Part shown: positions 24,716-32,853 of the stretch, piece by piece
Position numbering within the stretch: the first letter of the stretch is position 1
Layout: the number at the start of each line of letters is the position of its first letter
Assembly (NCBI GenBank): GCA_937892115.1
Contig: CALAUI010000020.1
Span: forward strand, 62,001 to 126,000
DNA length: 64,000 bases
Direction of reading: 5' to 3'
Source of the DNA: an uncultured Clostridia bacterium
GTDB taxonomy: Bacteria > Bacillota > Clostridia > Oscillospirales > Acutalibacteraceae
Notes under the pieces: generated by a model
Database searches by the model: none
Told to the model about the DNA's origin: nothing
What the model saw: only the letters and a program-made list of their open reading frames with translations
Position numbers and translations under genes: made by a program

Positions 24716-25285
24716 ATGACTAACACAAAAGACGTAATTTTCCGTACTTTCCTTGATTTGCTCAGAGAAAAGCCCTTTGATAAAATCACGATAAGGAACA
24801 TAGTCGAAACCGCAAATATCAACAGAAACACCTTCTATTACTACTACGACGATATCTACGAGCTGCTGGAAGAAATGTTCACCATGGAGATGAACGAGCT
24901 TATCGCCAACCACAGCAGCGGCATCCGCTGGCTCATCGGTTTTCTGAAGATGCTTCAGACCTCCTACGAAAACAAGTCCATTATCAATAATATCTGCTCG
25001 TCACGAAGCTATGAGTATTTTGAAACATATATGTTCAAATCCTGCCGTATCATCCTTGCGGATTACGTTCACGAGGAATGTAAGACCAACATTGACGACG
25101 ACGTTCAGGAATTTATCATTTCATTCTATATGAACGGAATCACCGGCGCTCTTTCCGAGTGGTTCAGAACGGGAATGCAGGACAGTCCCGAGCAGATAAT
25201 GAAAAAATTCATCGTTATTTTTGAGGGTATCATATCAACTATCAGAAGAGCGGAAAGACGTTTCAAAGATGAAGACGAAGAATGA
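24716..25285 (+). CDS. TetR/AcrR-family regulator
   Basis: 189-residue regulator with the N-terminal helix-turn-helix DKITIRNIVETANINRNTFYYYYDDIYELLEEM, a variant of the TetR FYxYFxxK pattern, in which the usual Lys after YFx is replaced. The C-terminal half is the ligand/dimer domain, of the kind seen in DhaS-like clostridial regulators. It lies 18 bases after the symporter and probably controls this sugar operon, though no clear palindrome was found upstream of rmuC. Confidence 0.85.
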   Translation: MTNTKDVIFRTFLDLLREKPFDKITIRNIVETANINRNTFYYYYDDIYELLEEMFTMEMNELIANHSSGIRWLIGFLKMLQTSYENKSIINNICSSRSYEYFETYMFKSCRIILADYVHEECKTNIDDDVQEFIISFYMNGITGALSEWFRTGMQDSPEQIMKKFIVIFEGIISTIRRAERRFKDEDEE

Positions 25286-25931
25286 CGATGCAGACGTCCT
25301 CGTATGCGTAAAGCCCGCGGGAATCCTCAGCCAGAATGCGGAGAGTAAAACGGGCACGTCGGTGCAGGACGAATATCCCGATAAGCTCCTTTTTCCCGTT
25401 CACCGTCTTGACAGAGAAACGGGCGGAGTAATGGTTTTTGCGCAGACCGGCTCCGCGGCGGCAGAGCTTTCCGCGCAGATTACGGCAGGCGAAATGAAAA
25501 AGAGATACCTTGCCGTGGTCAGAGGAAAACCCGCAGAGGACAGAGGCGTTTACGAAGACCTGCTTTTCAGGGATAAGCAAAAAAACAAGACATACGTTGT
25601 AAAGCGTATGCGAAAGGGAGTGCGCGACGCTTCCCTTGAATATACGGTGCTGGGTACTGCCGGAGAATATTCGCTTGTTGAAATATCGCTCCGTACGGGC
25701 AGGACTCATCAGATCAGAGTTCAGTTTTCCTCAAGGGGTATGCCCCTTTACGGTGACGGCAGATACGGAGGCGGCTCGGGCGAGCAGCTCGGACTTTTTG
25801 CATATTCGCTGTCCTTCATTCATCCCCGTTCAAAAGAAAGAATGACCTTCACGGAGCTTCCCGATACGGAAAAGCTTCCCTGGAGCTTATTCGGAAAGGA
25901 ATGTTACGAAAGTAACGGTATGAACAAATGA
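25269..25931 (+). CDS. RluA-family 23S rRNA/tRNA pseudouridine synthase
   Basis: 220-residue pseudouridine synthase. The catalytic aspartate is in PVHRLDRETGGVMVFA; RYLAVVRGKP, LRTGRTHQIRVQFSSRGMPLYGD and LFAYSLSFIHP are typical RluA-family blocks. There is no N-terminal S4 domain and the protein is shorter than RluD, closer to RluA-like small forms; the exact target uridine is unknown. The ATG at 25269 overlaps the TetR gene by 17 bases; the longer frame from 25221 has no supporting ribosome site. It overlaps the next gene by four bases. Confidence 0.88.
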   Translation: MKTKNDDADVLVCVKPAGILSQNAESKTGTSVQDEYPDKLLFPVHRLDRETGGVMVFAQTGSAAAELSAQITAGEMKKRYLAVVRGKPAEDRGVYEDLLFRDKQKNKTYVVKRMRKGVRDASLEYTVLGTAGEYSLVEISLRTGRTHQIRVQFSSRGMPLYGDGRYGGGSGEQLGLFAYSLSFIHPRSKERMTFTELPDTEKLPWSLFGKECYESNGMNK

Positions 25932-26674
25932 TTTATTATTTTTCGGGTACGGGCAATTCACGTTATGCGGCGGAAAAGCTTGCAATTCTCACAGACGACA
26001 AGTGCGTCAACATTGCGTCCATTTTCAACGGAACGGTCAAATCCGTTTCCGGCAGAACGGACGTGACGGGCTTCGTTTTTCCCGTCTATTATTCGGGTCT
26101 TCCCGAAATGGTAAAGAGATTCGCTTCTCACCCCGAAATCAGGGGACATCTGGGAGAATACGTTTACAGCGTAATTACCTGCGGCGCGGATTCCGCGGCT
26201 GCGGAGCTGAAGCTCGGTAAGGTGCTGGGCAGAAATCCCGATTTTTCCGTTCCCCTCAAAATGCCCGACAATTACGTAATCTGCTTTGATGTTGAAAGCA
26301 AGGAAAAATCAAGGGAAAAGCTGAAGGCGGCAGACGAAAAGCTGGATAAAATCGGCAAGGTTGTCAATAAAAAAGCGGCAGGCACTAATATGGCATTCAA
26401 GAAAAAGATGCTTACCGCAGTGATGTATCCTCTCTATAATATTTGCAGGATCACCGCCCTCTTCAGAGCAGACGAAAACTGTACGGGATGCGGATTGTGT
26501 GCAAAAATCTGTCCCGAAAAGGCAATAGAAATCAAAGATGGCAAACCCGAATGGGTAAAAAAGAAATGTCAGCACTGTACTGCCTGCATCAACCGCTGTC
26601 CGAATGCCGCCATTCAGTTCGGCAGAGGCACGGAAAAGAGAGGCAGATATTACATAGCAAATATCAATAAGTGA
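25928..26674 (+). CDS. EFR1-type flavodoxin-ferredoxin fusion protein
   Basis: 248-residue protein. The N-terminal flavodoxin-like fold starts MIYYFSGTGNSRYAAEKLA, the FMN phosphate loop. The C-terminal bacterial ferredoxin part has two [4Fe-4S] motifs: CTGCGLCAKICP and CQHCTACINRCP. This fits the EFR1 family found widely in anaerobic Firmicutes, whose electron partner is not established. It is joined by overlaps to the pseudouridine synthase and followed nine bases later by galM. Confidence 0.88.
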   Translation: MIYYFSGTGNSRYAAEKLAILTDDKCVNIASIFNGTVKSVSGRTDVTGFVFPVYYSGLPEMVKRFASHPEIRGHLGEYVYSVITCGADSAAAELKLGKVLGRNPDFSVPLKMPDNYVICFDVESKEKSREKLKAADEKLDKIGKVVNKKAAGTNMAFKKKMLTAVMYPLYNICRITALFRADENCTGCGLCAKICPEKAIEIKDGKPEWVKKKCQHCTACINRCPNAAIQFGRGTEKRGRYYIANINK

Positions 26675-26683
26675 GGTATTATC

Positions 26684-27718
26684 ATGATAGTCAAGGATTT
26701 ATTCGGCAAGACTCAGGACGGCAGAGAGGTTGACCTCTATTCCCTCAGAAATACGGCGGGAACGACTGTCGATATTATTACATACGGCGCAACGGTCAAC
26801 AATATTTACACCGCCGACAAAAACGGCGAATTTGCCGACATACTTACCGGCTTTGATACCGTTGAGGGACACGAAAAGTATTCCGCAAACCAGGGCATGA
26901 CCATCGGCAGATATGCAAACCGTATCGCGCAGGGCAAATTCTCCATTGACGGCGTTGAATACAACGTAACAAAAAACGAGAGAGGAATTACCTCACTTCA
27001 CGGCGGCGGAGAGCTTGCTCACGCAATCTGGAAGGCAATCATCATTGACGATACCGCCATTGAGATGACTTATTCAAGCCCCGACGGTGCTCACGGCTTC
27101 CCCGGAAACGTGGATTTCAAGGTCACGTTCACTCTTTACGAAGATAATTCCCTTAAAATAGATTATTATGCCGTTTCCGATAAGAAGACGGTCATCAATA
27201 TGACAAACCACGCATATTTCAACCTTGCCGGTAAGGGCGACATTCTCGGTCACGAGCTTATGATAAACGCCGACAAATTCACTCCCACGGATGCCGACAG
27301 CATTCCCACGGGCGAATTGAGAAGCGTTGACGGTACACCCTTTGATTTCAGACAGTCCAAGCCCATAGGCAGAGACATCGGCGCTGACGATATCCAGCTC
27401 CGCCAGGTCAAGGGCTACGACCATAACTTCTGTCTTAACGATGACGACGGCCCCGCCGCAGTCGTTTACGAGCCGGAAAGCGGCAGAGTAATGGAGGTAT
27501 TCACGGACCTTCCCGGTGTACAGCTTTATTGCGGCAATTTCCTTGACGGCACAAGACCGGGTAAAGACGGAATCATGCTTGAGCAGTATTGCGGCTTCTG
27601 CCTTGAAACACAGTTCTGGCCCAATACTCCCAATATGCCCGAATTCCCTCAGTGCACCGTAGATGCGGGTGAAAAATTTGAGAGCTGTACCGTTTTCAGA
27701 TTTTCCGTTAAAAAATAA
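26684..27718 (+). CDS. galM: Aldose 1-epimerase (galactose mutarotase)
   Basis: 344-residue mutarotase interconverting alpha and beta anomers of hexoses. Motifs are LRNTAGTTVDIITYGATV, GRYANRIAQGKFSIDG, TSLHGGG (His), MTNHAYFNLAGKG (catalytic His in NHAYFNL), GYDHNFCLND and the catalytic Glu in CLETQFWPNTPNMPEFP. Length fits the family. It is the last gene of the rmuC-GH3-symporter operon and would equilibrate sugar anomers released by the beta-glucosidase. Confidence 0.94.
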   Translation: MIVKDLFGKTQDGREVDLYSLRNTAGTTVDIITYGATVNNIYTADKNGEFADILTGFDTVEGHEKYSANQGMTIGRYANRIAQGKFSIDGVEYNVTKNERGITSLHGGGELAHAIWKAIIIDDTAIEMTYSSPDGAHGFPGNVDFKVTFTLYEDNSLKIDYYAVSDKKTVINMTNHAYFNLAGKGDILGHELMINADKFTPTDADSIPTGELRSVDGTPFDFRQSKPIGRDIGADDIQLRQVKGYDHNFCLNDDDGPAAVVYEPESGRVMEVFTDLPGVQLYCGNFLDGTRPGKDGIMLEQYCGFCLETQFWPNTPNMPEFPQCTVDAGEKFESCTVFRFSVKK

Positions 27719-27764
27719 TTGAACGTTAATTCAAGATTTATTATTTGCTAATTCACAAATTATC

Positions 27765-27782
27765 TATAATTGCGGCTATAAT
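27765..27782 (+). promoter_or_regulatory. Twin -10 boxes upstream of the first two-component operon
   Basis: Two TATAAT boxes at 27765-27770 and 27777-27782. TTCACA lies 19 bases before the second; no ideal -35 serves the first. The response regulator start is 35-50 bases downstream. Confidence 0.45.
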
Positions 27783-27816
27783 TAAGATTGTAAACCATTA
27801 TACGGAGGGTATTGCA

Positions 27817-28503
27817 ATGGCAGAAAAAATTCTTATTGTAGATGACGATACGAATATATGCGAATTACTTCGCCTTTATCTTGAAAAAGAGGGCTATGAG
27901 ATTTCCATCGCAAATAACGGCGGCGACGCGGTAAAAATGTATAAGGAAATCGAGCCCGATCTGATGCTTCTTGACATCATGCTTCCCGTCCTTGACGGCT
28001 GGCAGGTATGCCGCGAAATCAGAAAGTTTTCCGAAAAGCCCATTATTATGCTTACCGCAAAGGGCGAGACCTTTGATAAGGTGCTCGGCTTTGAGCTGGG
28101 TGCAGACGACTATGTAACAAAGCCCTTTGATACAAAGGAAATCGTCGCAAGAGTCAAGGCGGTCCTTCGCAGAAGCTCGGGCGGAGCAAAGCAGGAAATG
28201 AAAGAGGTAAGCTTTGATAAGCTCGTTATCAATCTTACCAACTATGAGCTTATCGTAGACGGCAGCAAGGTAGATACTCCTCCCAAAGAGCTGGAGCTTA
28301 TCTATCACCTTGCCAGCAATCCCAACCGCGTATACACAAGAGATCAGCTTCTTGACGAGGTATGGGGATTTGATTACTACGGTGATTCAAGGACCGTTGA
28401 CGTTCACGTAAAGAGACTCAGAGCGAAGCTTGAAGGCGTATCTGACAAGTGGGAGCTCAAAACGGTCTGGTCGGTGGGTTACAAATTCGCCACCAACGAA
28501 TAA
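27817..28503 (+). CDS. OmpR/PhoB-family response regulator
   Basis: 228-residue regulator. The receiver domain has the acidic pair in ILIVDDDTN, phospho-acceptor Asp in DLMLLDIMLPVLDGWQ, Thr in IIMLTAKGE and Lys in DDYVTKPFD. The C-terminal winged helix is PPKELELIYHLASNPNRVYTR-type and ends with the recognition helix DSRTVDVHVKRLRAKL. The ATG at 27817 follows ACGGAGGG; upstream in-frame codons precede that site. Its kinase and an HtrA protease gene follow on the same strand, an arrangement like CssRS-htrA. Confidence 0.93.
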   Translation: MAEKILIVDDDTNICELLRLYLEKEGYEISIANNGGDAVKMYKEIEPDLMLLDIMLPVLDGWQVCREIRKFSEKPIIMLTAKGETFDKVLGFELGADDYVTKPFDTKEIVARVKAVLRRSSGGAKQEMKEVSFDKLVINLTNYELIVDGSKVDTPPKELELIYHLASNPNRVYTRDQLLDEVWGFDYYGDSRTVDVHVKRLRAKLEGVSDKWELKTVWSVGYKFATNE

Positions 28504-28510
28504 AAGAAAA

Positions 28511-28542
28511 GTCGGGTGGGTCGCCTCAAGGTGACCCCCGAT
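28511..28542 (+). other. Intra-operon hairpin between response regulator and kinase genes
   Basis: GGGTCGCC and GGTGACCC pair around the loop TCAA, and flanking GTCGG/CCGAT extend the stem. It is not followed by U residues. It begins eight bases after the regulator stop and ends before the kinase ribosome site GGGGAGG, so it may set the regulator:kinase ratio. Confidence 0.6.
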
Positions 28543-28565
28543 TACTCTGAGGGGAGGCGAAGATA

Positions 28566-30077
28566 ATGAAGCTGCCGCAGATATCGGTAATGTCCCGCAG
28601 CTCCGAGCTGTTCAAAAAATACTTTTTCATTACAATTTCAATTATTCTTGTCAGCTTCGTTTTCCTCGGCTCTACCCTTATCCTTCTGGTAACGGGTATC
28701 TGGAAGGACGAAAAGCTGGATTTGCTTGAAGAAAATACCGTCAGCATCACCTCAAGCACCTACGGTATGCTTACCTCCTCATATATGGGGCAGAACAGCC
28801 GCGGTGCCATCATTACCATTTGCAGTAACCTTACTCAGGTTTCGGATGCGGTTGACGCTGACTTCTTTATCATAAATGAGCAGGGCGTAGTGGTTTACTG
28901 TAAGGATTTGCTTGACCCTCACGGTCTTGTCAGTACGGGCACCTGCTTTATACACGACAATTACGTTATTCCCAACGAAATCATGCAGACGGTCGCTTCC
29001 GGAGACAATTTCCGCGCAAACGGCGATATGAACGGTCTGCTCAGAAACAACAGCTTCATCGTTGCCTGCCCCATTATGCAGAGCGGAGCTTTCAAGGGTG
29101 CGGTCATAGCCGTTCAGCCCATTGAATCGGGACTTGTACCCTACATTCTCACGATTCTGAGAATGTTCCTTTTTGCTTCACTTTTTGCACTTGCGGTCGC
29201 GTTCTTTATGGCTTATTTCTTTACTTACAGCATGATCAAGCCCATGAGAGAAATGTCAATGGCGGCAAAGCAGTATGCAAACGGAGATTTCTCATCAAGA
29301 ATCAGCGTTAAAAAGAGAAAATACCTCAGGAGCAGGACGGAAATCGACGACCTTACAGATTCCTTCAACTCCATGGCGCAGGCGCTTTCCGGTCTGGAAT
29401 CCTCCCGCAGAAGCTTCGTTTCAAACGTTTCGCACGAGCTTAAAACTCCCATGACCACCATCAGCGGATTCATTGACGGCATACTTGACGGTACGATTTC
29501 GGGTAAGGAAAAGGACAAGTACCTGAGGATAGTATCGGGCGAAGTCAAGCGTCTTTCCCGTCTGGTAACGGGTATGCTCAATATGAGTAAGATTGAAGAG
29601 GGCAAGCTTGATATCAAGCCGTCGCGTTTTGATATCAGCGAAATGATATTCACTACCCTGCTCAGCTTTGAACAGATAATTGACAACAGAAATATAGAAA
29701 TCAGAGGCCTTGATACGTTTAAGGAAAATACCGTAAATGCAGACAAGGATATGATAAATCAGGTAGTGTATAATCTTATTGATAACGCCGTCAAGTTCAC
29801 TCCCGACGGGGGATACATTGAGGTAATGTCAAAATCCGATGCGGAAAAGGCGATTATCAAAATCAAAAATAACGGCAAAGGTATCGCTCCCGAGGAGAGA
29901 GAAAAAATCTTTGAGAGATTTTACAAGGTGGATAAATCCCGCAGCTATGACGTAAAGGGTGCAGGTCTGGGCCTGTTCCTCTGCAAGACCATAGTTGAAA
30001 TGCACGGCGGCAGTATTTCCGTACGCAGTGAAGTGGGGGAATATACCGAATTCATATTTACGTTACCAAAGCAGTAA
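28566..30077 (+). CDS. Membrane sensor histidine kinase (HAMP, HisKA, HATPase)
   Basis: 503-residue kinase. Two membrane helices (about residues 22-45 and 195-220) flank an extracytoplasmic sensor domain. A HAMP domain follows (about 220-275), then HisKA with the phospho-His in SFVSNVSHELKTPMTTISGF, and the ATPase domain with QVVYNLIDNAVKFTPDGG (N box), KIKNNGKGIAPEER (G1), FERFYKVDKSRS (F) and GAGLGLFLCKTIVEMHGG (G2). It is paired with the upstream regulator and is followed 39 bases later by the HtrA gene, suggesting envelope-stress sensing. Confidence 0.93.
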   Translation: MKLPQISVMSRSSELFKKYFFITISIILVSFVFLGSTLILLVTGIWKDEKLDLLEENTVSITSSTYGMLTSSYMGQNSRGAIITICSNLTQVSDAVDADFFIINEQGVVVYCKDLLDPHGLVSTGTCFIHDNYVIPNEIMQTVASGDNFRANGDMNGLLRNNSFIVACPIMQSGAFKGAVIAVQPIESGLVPYILTILRMFLFASLFALAVAFFMAYFFTYSMIKPMREMSMAAKQYANGDFSSRISVKKRKYLRSRTEIDDLTDSFNSMAQALSGLESSRRSFVSNVSHELKTPMTTISGFIDGILDGTISGKEKDKYLRIVSGEVKRLSRLVTGMLNMSKIEEGKLDIKPSRFDISEMIFTTLLSFEQIIDNRNIEIRGLDTFKENTVNADKDMINQVVYNLIDNAVKFTPDGGYIEVMSKSDAEKAIIKIKNNGKGIAPEEREKIFERFYKVDKSRSYDVKGAGLGLFLCKTIVEMHGGSISVRSEVGEYTEFIFTLPKQ

Positions 30078-30116
30078 TAAGTTCATTTCAGATGAATTTT
30101 TATATGGAGGCACAAT

Positions 30117-31796
30117 ATGTTTGATGAAAATGAAAACCGCGATGAGATAACTCGGGAAGAGCCCGGAGAAAAAGCGGAAGAAACGGTTGAACTGAGCGGG
30201 GAAGAGGACACTGCGGAAAAACCGGAGCCGGAGGATATCTATTCTTCCTCCGAAACGAACAGAGAATATACAAACGTGTATTCCTCCGTCGCCGATGCGG
30301 ATGATGACGATGATATAGACATCTATTCCTCCGATGAGCCCGGAGTAAAATACGTTGACGTTGAGCCGGATATTCCCGAAACCGCTTACACCGACGCATA
30401 TTCACAGCCGGTGAACACGGCTCAGAATTATCAGCAGCCCCAATATGCGCAGAACCCCTATTCACCTTATACCGAGAGGGCTTATGCTCCTCCCATTTAC
30501 GGTCAGCCCGCTCCTCAGCCGACAGGTCAGTATAATCCGCCGGTTACTCCTCAGGAGCCCGTCAAGAAAAAGAAAAAGGGAAGAAAATTCCTTAAATTCC
30601 TTGCTCTCGTTCTTGTTTTTGTTCTGGGCGTATGTGCCGTTCCCGTTGCCAAGAAGATAAAGGCAAAGCTTACTCCCTCTCATGTCGAGACCTACGAAGA
30701 CACCGATGAGGAAGAAACAAGCAGAGGTACGGGAGAAAATAAAGAGATAGTAATCAGCTCCAATCCCGGCAAGGAAATCACAAATACAGCCGAGCTTGCG
30801 GAGAAGGCAAGAAAGAGCAACGTCGGTATCCTTCTTTATACCGATAATGCCGCTTCATCCCTTCAGGGTCAGGGCTCCGGTGTCGTAATGGACGTTGACT
30901 CAACGGGTGAATACACCTTCATCATCACCTGCGCTCACGTTATTGATTCCAAGGGCACAAAGGTCAAGGTACAGACCGAGGACGGCAAATCCTACGATGC
31001 GGAAGTCGTAGGTTACGATACAAGAACGGACCTGGGCGTAATCAGAGTACACTATACCGGCTTTACTCCGGCAGAGTTCGGTAATTCCGACGACCTTGTT
31101 GTAGGCGATCCCGTTTATGCAATCGGTAATCCCGGCGGCGTTGAATTTTTCGGTTCGTTTACCGGCGGCTTTGTTTCCGCAATCAACAGACCCATCAACA
31201 GCGAAATCGGATATACAATGAAATGTATCCAGCACGATGCATCCATCAATCCCGGTAACTCCGGCGGTATGCTCGTCAATAAATACGGTCAGGTCATCGG
31301 CATCAATTCACAGAAGATTTCCAATACGAGCTACGAAGGAATGGGATTTGCGATTCCCGTTTCCGCCGCCAAGCCCATTATTGAGGACCTTATCACCTAC
31401 GGTTACGTCAAGGACAGACCCAAGCTCGGTATCAGCTATTATTCTGTTTCATCCGTGACACAGTATTATATGATTGCCCAGATGAATAATCTGCCCGCCG
31501 GCTCCCTTGTTATTACGGAAGTAAATGAAGATTCGGCACTTGCCGGCACGGACGTCAAGCGCGGAGATATCATTATCGGTGTCAACGGCAAGGACCTCAC
31601 CACCGCCGACGTACTGCTTGAGCTTATTGATAAGGGCAAGGTCGGTGACAAGCTGACTCTCAAGATCGCAAGGATAAACAGCAACTATTCGGTTGATACC
31701 TTTGACGTGACAGCTACGCTTGTGGAGGACAGAGGTACGACTGCGGTCAAGGAAGAGACGACGCAGTATGATCCCTTCTCATACTTCGGCTACTGA
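30117..31796 (+). CDS. HtrA/DegP-like membrane-anchored serine protease with PDZ domain
   Basis: 559-residue S1C protease. An acidic, Tyr/Pro-rich cytoplasmic N-terminus (1-150) leads to a Lys-rich stop and one membrane helix at about 159-177. The protease domain shows the triad: His in FIITCAHVIDS, Asp in RTDLGVIRV and Ser in NPGNSGGMLVN. One PDZ domain (about 440-535) contains NEDSALAGTDVKRGDIIIGVNG. Such enzymes degrade or refold misfolded exported proteins. The N-terminal acidic region is unusually long. It follows a two-component pair and probably belongs to its operon. Confidence 0.92.
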   Translation: MFDENENRDEITREEPGEKAEETVELSGEEDTAEKPEPEDIYSSSETNREYTNVYSSVADADDDDDIDIYSSDEPGVKYVDVEPDIPETAYTDAYSQPVNTAQNYQQPQYAQNPYSPYTERAYAPPIYGQPAPQPTGQYNPPVTPQEPVKKKKKGRKFLKFLALVLVFVLGVCAVPVAKKIKAKLTPSHVETYEDTDEEETSRGTGENKEIVISSNPGKEITNTAELAEKARKSNVGILLYTDNAASSLQGQGSGVVMDVDSTGEYTFIITCAHVIDSKGTKVKVQTEDGKSYDAEVVGYDTRTDLGVIRVHYTGFTPAEFGNSDDLVVGDPVYAIGNPGGVEFFGSFTGGFVSAINRPINSEIGYTMKCIQHDASINPGNSGGMLVNKYGQVIGINSQKISNTSYEGMGFAIPVSAAKPIIEDLITYGYVKDRPKLGISYYSVSSVTQYYMIAQMNNLPAGSLVITEVNEDSALAGTDVKRGDIIIGVNGKDLTTADVLLELIDKGKVGDKLTLKIARINSNYSVDTFDVTATLVEDRGTTAVKEETTQYDPFSYFGY

Positions 31797-31850
31797 TTTA
31801 CGCTTGAATCTTTCGGTGAAGAACATACCAAACTAAATCGTGTAAGTTTT

Positions 31851-31886
31851 GAAGCAGGCATTTATCTAATGGTAGATGTCTGCTTC
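31851..31886 (+). terminator. Alpha-module hairpin after htrA
   Basis: A 16-bp stem (31851-31866 with 31871-31886, four G-U pairs) and loop TAAT, followed by TTATTTG. It lies 55 bases after the htrA stop and can act as its terminator. Confidence 0.6.
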
Positions 31887-32141
31887 TTATTTGAAATTAA
31901 AATGTTTGGTATTAAGCCGTTTTCCGTCTCCGTGTTATGAAAGTGTTCTTTGAAGGGGAGAGTAAAATCGGTCAGAAACATTGTCGCACTGCTCGCTTGA
32001 AGCGCATCGCATTGCTCTGTGTTTCTTCCTCTCGGCAGGGCTCCTGCATCCGCCACCGGCGGCGGAGCCCCACCGAGCAACCGAAATCTTCTGCGCTACG
32101 CTTGATTATTTTGGCGAAGAACGGCAAAACAAATAACAAAG

Positions 32142-32175
32142 CGGGCTTGCCTTAAAGGTGAGCCCGTTGATTTTT
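32142..32175. terminator. Gamma-module hairpin, first copy
   Basis: CGGGCTTGCC (32142-32151) pairs with GGTGAGCCCG (32157-32166), followed by TTGATTTTT on the + strand and preceded by an A-rich run, so it could stop transcription from either side. Confidence 0.6.
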
Positions 32176-32342
32176 ATAAAATAAGGTAAATGATAATAAG
32201 TTTTGCCTAATCGTTTTTGCGCCCTCCCCGTACAATATGGGGTCCCCGACGAGTGTTCATTCGTAAAACGACTTTCTTCACTTAAACTAATCCGCGCTTT
32301 GCTTGAATCTATCGGCGAAGAACGGCAAAACAAATAACAAAG

Positions 32343-32367
32343 CGGGCTTGCCTTATAGGTAAGCCCG
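32343..32367 (-). terminator. Gamma-module hairpin, second copy, terminator of lacZ-ybaK
   Basis: CGGGCTTGCC (32343-32352) pairs with GGTAAGCCCG (32358-32367); on the minus strand the stem is followed by CTTTGTTATTTGTTTT. It lies 16 bases beyond the ybaK stop. Confidence 0.65.
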
Positions 32368-32382
32368 TTAACTATTCACTAT

Positions 32383-32853
32383 TCACACCGTTATATCTTC
32401 AAATCCTGCGCCGATATAGTCGCAGAGCTTCCGGGGGTCCATGCCGAGCATGAGTCCTCTCATTCCTCCGCTGACAAAGATTTTTTCGCTCAGCGTTGCG
32501 GTTTCGTCAATGAAGGTGGGGAACTGCTTTTTCATGCCTACGGGGGAACAGCCGCCGCGTATATATCCCGTTGTTTTCAGCAAATCCTTAACGTGAATCA
32601 TCTCAATCTTTTTTTCGCCGAAAAGCTTTGCCGCTTTTTTGAGGTCAAGCTCCTCGCAGACGGGAATACAGCAGACGCCGAAGCCATTTTTTTCGCCCTG
32701 CACTACGAGTGTTTTGAAGATAATATCCTTATCCTTACCCGTTTTGCGGGCTACGGAAGCACCCGAAAGGTCGCTTTCGTCAACGGGATATTCCAGGCAT
32801 TCATATTCAATTCCCGCCGCGTCAAGCAGGCGCATCACGTTGGTTTTCGTCAT
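32383..32853 (-). CDS. ybaK: YbaK/EbsC-family Cys-tRNA(Pro) deacylase
   Basis: 156-residue editing-domain protein that hydrolyses Cys-tRNA-Pro in trans. The conserved lysine is in KDIIFKTLVVQG; PVCEELDLKKAAKLFGEKKIE and the glycine-rich GYIRGGCSPVGMKKQFPTFID and SGGMRGLMLGM loops are standard. It overlaps the beta-galactosidase gene by four bases (ATGA), an unusual partner. It is the second editing enzyme in this window after the AlaX protein. Confidence 0.92.
   Translation of the reverse strand: MTKTNVMRLLDAAGIEYECLEYPVDESDLSGASVARKTGKDKDIIFKTLVVQGEKNGFGVCCIPVCEELDLKKAAKLFGEKKIEMIHVKDLLKTTGYIRGGCSPVGMKKQFPTFIDETATLSEKIFVSGGMRGLMLGMDPRKLCDYIGAGFEDITV

Larger units (their letters stand above)
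31801..32371 (+). repeat. Composite intergenic repeat region A (modules alpha-beta-gamma-delta-gamma)
   Basis: Non-coding 571 bases made of modules shared with regions B and C. Alpha (31801-31924): GCTTGAATC...GAAGAACATACCAAACT, a 16-bp hairpin, then TGTTTGGTATTAAGCCGTTTT. Beta (31937-32078): about 140 bases nearly identical to the reverse complement of 36733-36880, ending in a GC-rich palindrome. Gamma (32080-32170 and 32296-32371): GAAGAACGGCAAAACAAATAA plus a CGGGCTT...AGCCCG hairpin. Delta (about 32197-32295): CCCCGTAC...AAAACGACTTTCTTC. Alpha and gamma share their first about 35 bases and so are probably related. Open frames across it are judged non-coding. Confidence 0.85.

Noticed and set aside
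31862..32080. Open frame on the minus strand in repeat region A, similar to one at 36650-36922
   Set aside because: The similarity follows from the repeated DNA; there is no ribosome site and the frame crosses module borders. Kept as a finding about the repeat, not as a gene.
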